Source: Paradesertivirga mongoliensis (GTDB lineage: Bacteria; Bacteroidota; Bacteroidia; Sphingobacteriales; Sphingobacteriaceae). Taken from it: a DNA stretch of 64,000 bases. The stretch lies in NCBI RefSeq assembly GCF_024436395.1, contig NZ_JAFMZO010000002.1, forward strand, positions 372,001 to 436,000, in the 5' to 3' direction. Both the position numbers and the translations under genes were made by a program. Under the pieces are notes generated by a model. The model had not been told where the DNA came from. It saw nothing but the letters and a program-made list of their open reading frames with translations, and did not search any database. This document shows, in pieces, positions 60,099 to 64,000 of the stretch; within the stretch, counting starts at the first letter, position 1; every line of letters starts with the position of its first letter.

Positions 60099-60162
60099 GT
60101 TGTCTCCACGACAACGTTTTCATAGGTAGATGTAGGGTCAAGCTAACGCTTGACCCTTTTTT
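60099..60162 (+). ncRNA. Candidate small RNA (about 60 nt)
   Basis: AACATTTG at 60087-60094 is one base off the -7 consensus, without a clear -33 element. The segment then holds one hairpin (cgttgtc at 60098-60104 with gacaacg at 60110-60116) and ends in a strong terminator: agggtcaagc (60134-60143) with gcttgaccct (60148-60157) and six T's. No plus-strand gene lies upstream of this terminator for more than 1 kb, so it should end a short RNA. Confidence 0.4.
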
Positions 60163-60889
60163 ATGCCCCTATTAAGCTTAAAAGCACACTAAATCCGGCA
60201 ACCAACGTATTCAGAAAATTTACCTGATTGTTATTCAGCGCGTTCGACCTCTCGAGACTGGCGCCTAACACCGAATCCGACATATTTCCGACGGTACCAG
60301 CAAAAACGATCCAGAAAAAATTAGTGTTCAAACCTTGCATCACGGCGAAGACAGACGCAATCAGAACAGAACCAACAATTCCAAAGAGCGTTCCTTCGAT
60401 ACTTACTACTCCATCAAGCCCGCGCTTGTCGGGCTTTAAACTGAGAATATTATAGAATCGTTTTCCATACAGGGTACCCAACTCGGAGGATACGGTATCC
60501 GCCGCAGCAGCAGAAAAGCCGGCGGCCGCCATAAGCAGGAAAAGCTGCTGGTGCTCCGGAAGCAAGATTGACAACAAGGCAATGAGCGAGGGAAAACCCG
60601 CGTTGGCGAGCACTTGTCCGGAGGTTCTTCCTGTCGCATTTTCCGCTACATGCATTTGTTTTTTCTCCCCGTATCGCCAGGAAGTGACAGCGGTACCAAG
60701 AATAAAAAACGTGGCGAGAAGCAGCATCCCGGTAGGTCCTAAGCCGGCGTAGATGAGAAAAGCCAGCACGCCCCCTGTAAGAGAAGCATATACGGTTAGC
60801 TTTTTCGTGAGAACACTAAAAAACATCCCAGAAATGATGAGCCAGACAATTGGATCAACGAGTATTTTAAACAACACAGCTTGAGTCAC
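60161..60889 (-). CDS. DUF92 membrane protein
   Basis: The 242-residue protein has about six membrane helices and the conserved DUF92 segments TSWRYGEKKQMHVAENATGRTSGQVLANAGFPSL, AGFSAAAADTVSSELGTLYGKRFYNILSLKPDKRGLDGVVSIEGTLFGIVGS and a C-terminal FLNTLVAGFSVLLS. The family (related to VTE6 and TMEM19) includes phytyl-phosphate kinases in plants, but bacterial members have no proven role. The gene starts four bases after the AAA+ ATPase gene. Confidence 0.92.
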   Translation of the reverse strand: MTQAVLFKILVDPIVWLIISGMFFSVLTKKLTVYASLTGGVLAFLIYAGLGPTGMLLLATFFILGTAVTSWRYGEKKQMHVAENATGRTSGQVLANAGFPSLIALLSILLPEHQQLFLLMAAAGFSAAAADTVSSELGTLYGKRFYNILSLKPDKRGLDGVVSIEGTLFGIVGSVLIASVFAVMQGLNTNFFWIVFAGTVGNMSDSVLGASLERSNALNNNQVNFLNTLVAGFSVLLSLIGA

Positions 60890-60893
60890 CGGG

Positions 60894-62246
60894 CTAGATC
60901 GATTTTTCCTCTTTTAAAAACTCCTTCCGCACACCTTCGATCAAATCTTTATGAAAAAGAACCTTATCTTTTCTGGAATAGCATTGCAGCACGGCGAAAT
61001 GGACAGCGTTCAATATCGAAGCGCCGCTCAGCTCGTATTTGGAAGCGAGATCCTGCAAATCTACAGAAACGTCGACTTTTAAATTAGACGGCATTGATTT
61101 CTGCCAAAGAATGTAACGCTCGGAGCTGTTTGGCATCGGAAAATGGACCACAGAGTGAAAACGCCGGATGAAAGCATCGTCGAGATTGTTTTTAAAATTG
61201 GAGGCCAGTATAAGCAAGCCTGTATAGTCTTCAACCCGCTGCAGCAAATAACTTACTTCTTGATTGGCATATTTGTCGTGTGCACTTTGCACGTTCGTAC
61301 GCTTGCCGAAAAGTGCATCGGCTTCATCGAAAAATAAAATCCAATTTTTCGTTTCGGCTTTTTTGAAGACCGATTCGAGATTTTTCTCGGTTTCGCCAAT
61401 AAATTTGCTTACAATCTGTGAAAGATCTATCCGGTAAACGTCTTTTTTGAACTGTTTACCAAGCAGGGCTGCGGTTAGCGTTTTGCCCGTACCCGAGGGT
61501 CCGTAGAATAGAACCCGGTAGCCAGGCTTGATTTTACGACTTAGGTTCTTATCCTCATCTAACTTATGGTGATGCTCCAGCCAATTACTGATGTCGTTAA
61601 CCTGTTGCGCCGTTCGGGGATGGAGAACCACATCGTCCCAAAGCATGGTTGTACTGATGTGCTTCGCAGGAAAGTCCAGTCCGAAGCGCGGAGGATTTTC
61701 TTTCCCGAAAATCATTTTTTCGATCCATTCCTGGGCAAAAACGATACGGCCACTCATTGCAGGTTCGCCTTCTTTCACTGGTTCCAGCCATAGAATTCCG
61801 TATTTGAAGAACAAGTGTTCTTCGCCAAAAAGCTGCTGCACCTGCAGGCGCTTTTCAATATCATTTCCCGCAAGGATGAACTGTACAGTTTCACCGGTGG
61901 GCAGCATTCCACGATGATTGCTCGCTTTCACTCCTCCGAATTCCGGAAAATCGCCACCATTGGGCAAATGCTCGAGGATAATCGACTCGAAAAAATTAGT
62001 TTGAATGTGCGGCACAATGGCCAGCATCACAACAATCCATTCTTCGTCGCTGAGCGGAGGTAAGTTTTTTGCAAGGTCGGGAGGTATAAGGTCTCCATTA
62101 TAATTTTCTGCAAGCCACTTATCGAGCAAGCCGCTACCCTGATTAAAGTGCGACTCGATACGCCATATAATAACAGACCTGATATCGTTTAAGGCAGTTT
62201 CAATGGCTGTAAAGGTGCCTTCTTTTTTATGAACGGGGTAGAGCAC
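60894..62246 (-). CDS. AAA+ ATPase of the contractile injection system type (Afp15-like)
   Basis: From a GTG start the protein has 450 residues. The N-terminal half (residues 1-200) is the poorly conserved domain that precedes the AAA+ module in Afp15/PVC15-like proteins. The module has Walker A YGPSGTGKT, Walker B ILFFDEADALFGKR, sensor-1 region LILASNFKNNLDDAFIRRF, and a C-terminal lid. In extracellular contractile injection systems this ATPase helps assemble or disassemble the particle. The eCIS core protein lies directly upstream. Confidence 0.85.
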   Translation of the reverse strand: MLYPVHKKEGTFTAIETALNDIRSVIIWRIESHFNQGSGLLDKWLAENYNGDLIPPDLAKNLPPLSDEEWIVVMLAIVPHIQTNFFESIILEHLPNGGDFPEFGGVKASNHRGMLPTGETVQFILAGNDIEKRLQVQQLFGEEHLFFKYGILWLEPVKEGEPAMSGRIVFAQEWIEKMIFGKENPPRFGLDFPAKHISTTMLWDDVVLHPRTAQQVNDISNWLEHHHKLDEDKNLSRKIKPGYRVLFYGPSGTGKTLTAALLGKQFKKDVYRIDLSQIVSKFIGETEKNLESVFKKAETKNWILFFDEADALFGKRTNVQSAHDKYANQEVSYLLQRVEDYTGLLILASNFKNNLDDAFIRRFHSVVHFPMPNSSERYILWQKSMPSNLKVDVSVDLQDLASKYELSGASILNAVHFAVLQCYSRKDKVLFHKDLIEGVRKEFLKEEKSI

Positions 62247-62332
62247 GGGTTGATGGTTTTTCTGAAAGTTGATTTACAAGTTAAAATTAAAAAGTAAAAA
62301 GTAAAAAACTGAATACCTTTTTCCGACAGGTA

Positions 62333-63046
62333 CTAAGGTTTTCGGACAACATTTTTTTCCTTTTTCTTATGTGCTGCGCCCTTCTGCTGCACGGTATGAA
62401 CCAATTCGTGGGCTAGCAGCTTTTTCCCCTCCCGTGTAGAGGGACTATATTCCCCCTGGTTAAAAACGATATGGTTTTGATACGCGTAAGCCTTTGCATT
62501 TACCTCTTTGGTAGAAGTTTCGGCATCTGCGCCAGTATGGATCCTTACCTGGGAAAAATCGCGGCCCATTTTCTGGCCAAAAAACTGAAGGGCGCTGTTG
62601 GGTAAAACGCTTCCCTTACTGCTTAATGTATTTAGATAGGATGATGTTTTTGCAGCGGTAGAAGTCTGTGCTCCGGCTTGCTTCTTCTGAATCTTCTCGT
62701 TCTCTTCTTCTTTTTTCGGCTCAGATTTTTTTTGAAGCTTTTCTTCTTCCTCCTTCTTTTCAGGCATCCGCTGCAACTTTTCCTCGTCTTCTTTTTTTTC
62801 CTCTCCTTTCCGCTGAAGTTTCTTTTCTTCTTCCTCTTTAGCCTGAGATTTGCGTTTCACGCTTTTGTCTTCTTCTTCACAGTCTGCACACTTTCGCTGA
62901 AGAGCGGCAGGACTCTGCTGAAAAAACGATTCGGGTGCAGATTCTCCAAAGAAACTCTGTTCGCTGGTGTTATCTTTTTGGAAGAAATTGCTCTCGCGGG
63001 AGGTGCTCTTGGAGCGGCGACGGATGTAGCGGGGAGATATTTTCAT
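62333..63046 (-). CDS. eCIS core domain protein (DUF4157)
   Basis: The 237-residue protein has a charged repeat region (residues 60-120) made of short Lys-Glu units such as KLQRKGEEKKEDEEKLQR, and a C-terminal DUF4157 domain: SALQFFGQKMGRDFSQVRIHTGADAETSTKEVNAKAYAYQNHIVFNQGEYSPSTREGKKLLAHELVHTVQQ with a zinc-type HExxH (HELVH). DUF4157 proteins occur in extracellular contractile injection loci, fused to toxins or alone. The end overlaps the next gene upstream by four bases. Confidence 0.92.
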   Translation of the reverse strand: MKISPRYIRRRSKSTSRESNFFQKDNTSEQSFFGESAPESFFQQSPAALQRKCADCEEEDKSVKRKSQAKEEEEKKLQRKGEEKKEDEEKLQRMPEKKEEEEKLQKKSEPKKEEENEKIQKKQAGAQTSTAAKTSSYLNTLSSKGSVLPNSALQFFGQKMGRDFSQVRIHTGADAETSTKEVNAKAYAYQNHIVFNQGEYSPSTREGKKLLAHELVHTVQQKGAAHKKKEKNVVRKP

Positions 63047-63663
63047 GATTGCTTTAATTGGTCGTATTGAAGTTTTAGTTCATCAATAGGTGGTAATCCG
63101 TTCACTGAACCTGCAAGGCTTTTATAATCTCCTATCACCTCATTGGGGCGGCCATCGATAAAGTACTGAACAAGGTATTGCCAAAAGTAGAATCCCTTAA
63201 CACTAAGAGCCATCAGCAAATAATTATCAATAGAAAGCTTGAGATTAGTGGGTTCCCCTTCGTACAAATACAGATGCATAGCATTGTCAGCATCGGCTTC
63301 AAAAACTCCGGCACAGGCATCGTCGGAAAACAAATCTACCGGTTTAAATCCCCGTAAGATCGACTCGGCCGGAGTAGAATCAAAATAGACAATATCTTTC
63401 CAATCTTTACTAATTTCGGTGGCTGGAAGCATATTGATGCTACCTGTCAATCTCAGATCGAACTCATCGCTTTCTTTTAACTTCCATTTCAGTTTCCCGT
63501 ATTTATAGCTTTTGTAAAAGTTATGCGCCAGGTCACTTTTAAGAAAGGAAGGTTGTTCCTCGGCAGTAGCGGCTTCCGAAAAATCATTCGTCTGAGATAC
63601 CACATTTTGATTTATAGAGAGAAAATTCTCCAAGGATGACAGTTTATCTTTGAATTTATCCAT
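63043..63663 (-). CDS. Hypothetical protein in the injection-system locus (SUKH-like pattern)
   Basis: The 206-residue protein has no signal peptide. Its middle part (VFEADADNAMHLYLYEGEPTNLKLSIDNYLLMALSVKGFYFWQYLVQYF) resembles the core of SUKH/SMI1-type proteins, which are often immunity proteins of toxin systems; the match is loose. It overlaps the DUF4157 gene by four bases, so they are in one operon. An immunity or adaptor role is inference. Confidence 0.5.
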   Translation of the reverse strand: MDKFKDKLSSLENFLSINQNVVSQTNDFSEAATAEEQPSFLKSDLAHNFYKSYKYGKLKWKLKESDEFDLRLTGSINMLPATEISKDWKDIVYFDSTPAESILRGFKPVDLFSDDACAGVFEADADNAMHLYLYEGEPTNLKLSIDNYLLMALSVKGFYFWQYLVQYFIDGRPNEVIGDYKSLAGSVNGLPPIDELKLQYDQLKQS

Positions 63664-63668
63664 ATTGG

Positions 63669-64000
63669 TTATGTTTCATAGTTAGACAAATTAAGATCGA
63701 TCGGATTAGGTACGGTTGTGTTTACAATGGACTGGTCGGCCAAACCGGTAGCATCATTTAATACATTTGCCACGCAGGTTAAGCCGGATGGAACGAAGGC
63801 TTCCGCGGAAATAATATCCCTGACAGCAGCCCATCGGGTCTGCGGAACATTTGAACTTTGCAACTGAGCATCGCTAATGGTACGAGGCGCGCCAGGAGTT
63901 GGTGTAACAAAGTATTCGACGGTTTTGCCCGCATCTACCTGAGCAATTACCAGGGCCTCCACCTGTCGTTCGTGATATCCGTTACCCTCCCTCGAAAGGG
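63669..64000 (-). CDS. C-terminal part of an unidentified protein, truncated by the window
   Basis: The open frame enters from the right edge and ends at 63669, giving 110 residues. It reads LSREGNGYHERQVEALVIAQ, then TVEYFVTPTPGAPRTISDAQ, RWAAVRDIISAEAFVPSGLT and ends with NPIDLNLSNYET. It is soluble. I cannot assign a family from this part. A GTG at 63962 is not a likely start because the frame is open beyond it. It lies five bases before the next gene on the same strand. Confidence 0.55.
   Translation of the reverse strand, partial: LSREGNGYHERQVEALVIAQVDAGKTVEYFVTPTPGAPRTISDAQLQSSNVPQTRWAAVRDIISAEAFVPSGLTCVANVLNDATGLADQSIVNTTVPNPIDLNLSNYET

Noticed and set aside
62678-63070. A Phe/Leu-rich 130-codon plus-strand frame opposite the DUF4157 gene.
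   Set aside because: It is the antisense shadow of the Lys-Glu repeat region.

Overview
The window is chromosomal DNA from a Bacteroidota bacterium, most likely of the Sphingobacteriaceae (Pedobacter-like). The evidence is a SusC/RagA receptor at the left edge, promoters of the TTTG-N19-TAnnTTTG type, starts that mostly lack a Shine-Dalgarno sequence, a YtrA-type GntR/ABC operon, and many Bacteroidota-typical small proteins. I saw no rRNA, tRNA, CRISPR array, insertion sequence or prophage. The taxonomic call is inference from gene content.

Layout. 1-3.1 kb: N-terminus of a SusC-like receptor, a cell-wall amidase, a BLUF blue-light sensor, a tiny transcription unit and a small membrane protein. 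3.3-9.4 kb: a Tat-exported PL26-like pectin (RG-I) enzyme, a DbpA-type helicase, two hydrolases and a receiver protein. 9.8-15.6 kb: a CHASE3 histidine kinase, TruC, an oxidoreductase and several small cytosolic or envelope proteins. 15.7-18.5 kb: a self-regulated ABC/GntR operon whose last gene is frameshifted. 18.6-22.7 kb: stress and cell-wall genes (YtxH, GH108 muramidase, glucosaminidase, HtrA protease). 22.7-24.3 kb: a PLP aminotransferase preceded by what looks like two tandem transcription attenuators with Val/Ile/Leu-rich leader peptides. 24.3-33.4 kb: hydrolase, IorAB-type molybdenum oxidoreductase, SDR protein, gene relic, MFS pump with a GlxA-type regulator, phosphoesterase. 33.5-39.7 kb: VF530 protein, PL9 pectate lyase, stress proteins, PPK2, three small RNA-like or structured units, ROK protein. 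39.9-48 kb: receiver protein, two YsnF/AvaK proteins, PerM-type permease, proline genes proB-proA, an alanine dehydrogenase relic, a DUF2130 protein. 48.3-50.9 kb: a complete partner-switching module (PP2C phosphatase, STAS protein, anti-sigma-like kinase). 51-56.2 kb: two glycosyltransferases, an orphan CheB, lysine genes lysC-lysA. 56.4-60.1 kb: HxlR-regulated nitroreductase and YceI, RhlE helicase with a long structured leader. 60.2-64 kb: AAA+ ATPase, DUF4157 (eCIS core) protein and neighbours, which look like the edge of an extracellular contractile injection locus continuing past the right end.

The most interesting signal is the tandem attenuator at 23951-24256. Two tiny hydrophobic reading frames are each followed by a strong terminator, and in each case a strand overlapping or just before the leader stop codon can pair with the 5' arm of that terminator. 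This is the classical architecture of amino-acid attenuation, here ahead of an aminotransferase. Secondary signals are four ~50-65 nt promoter-plus-terminator units without genes, two decayed genes with readable frameshifts, and the injection-system edge.
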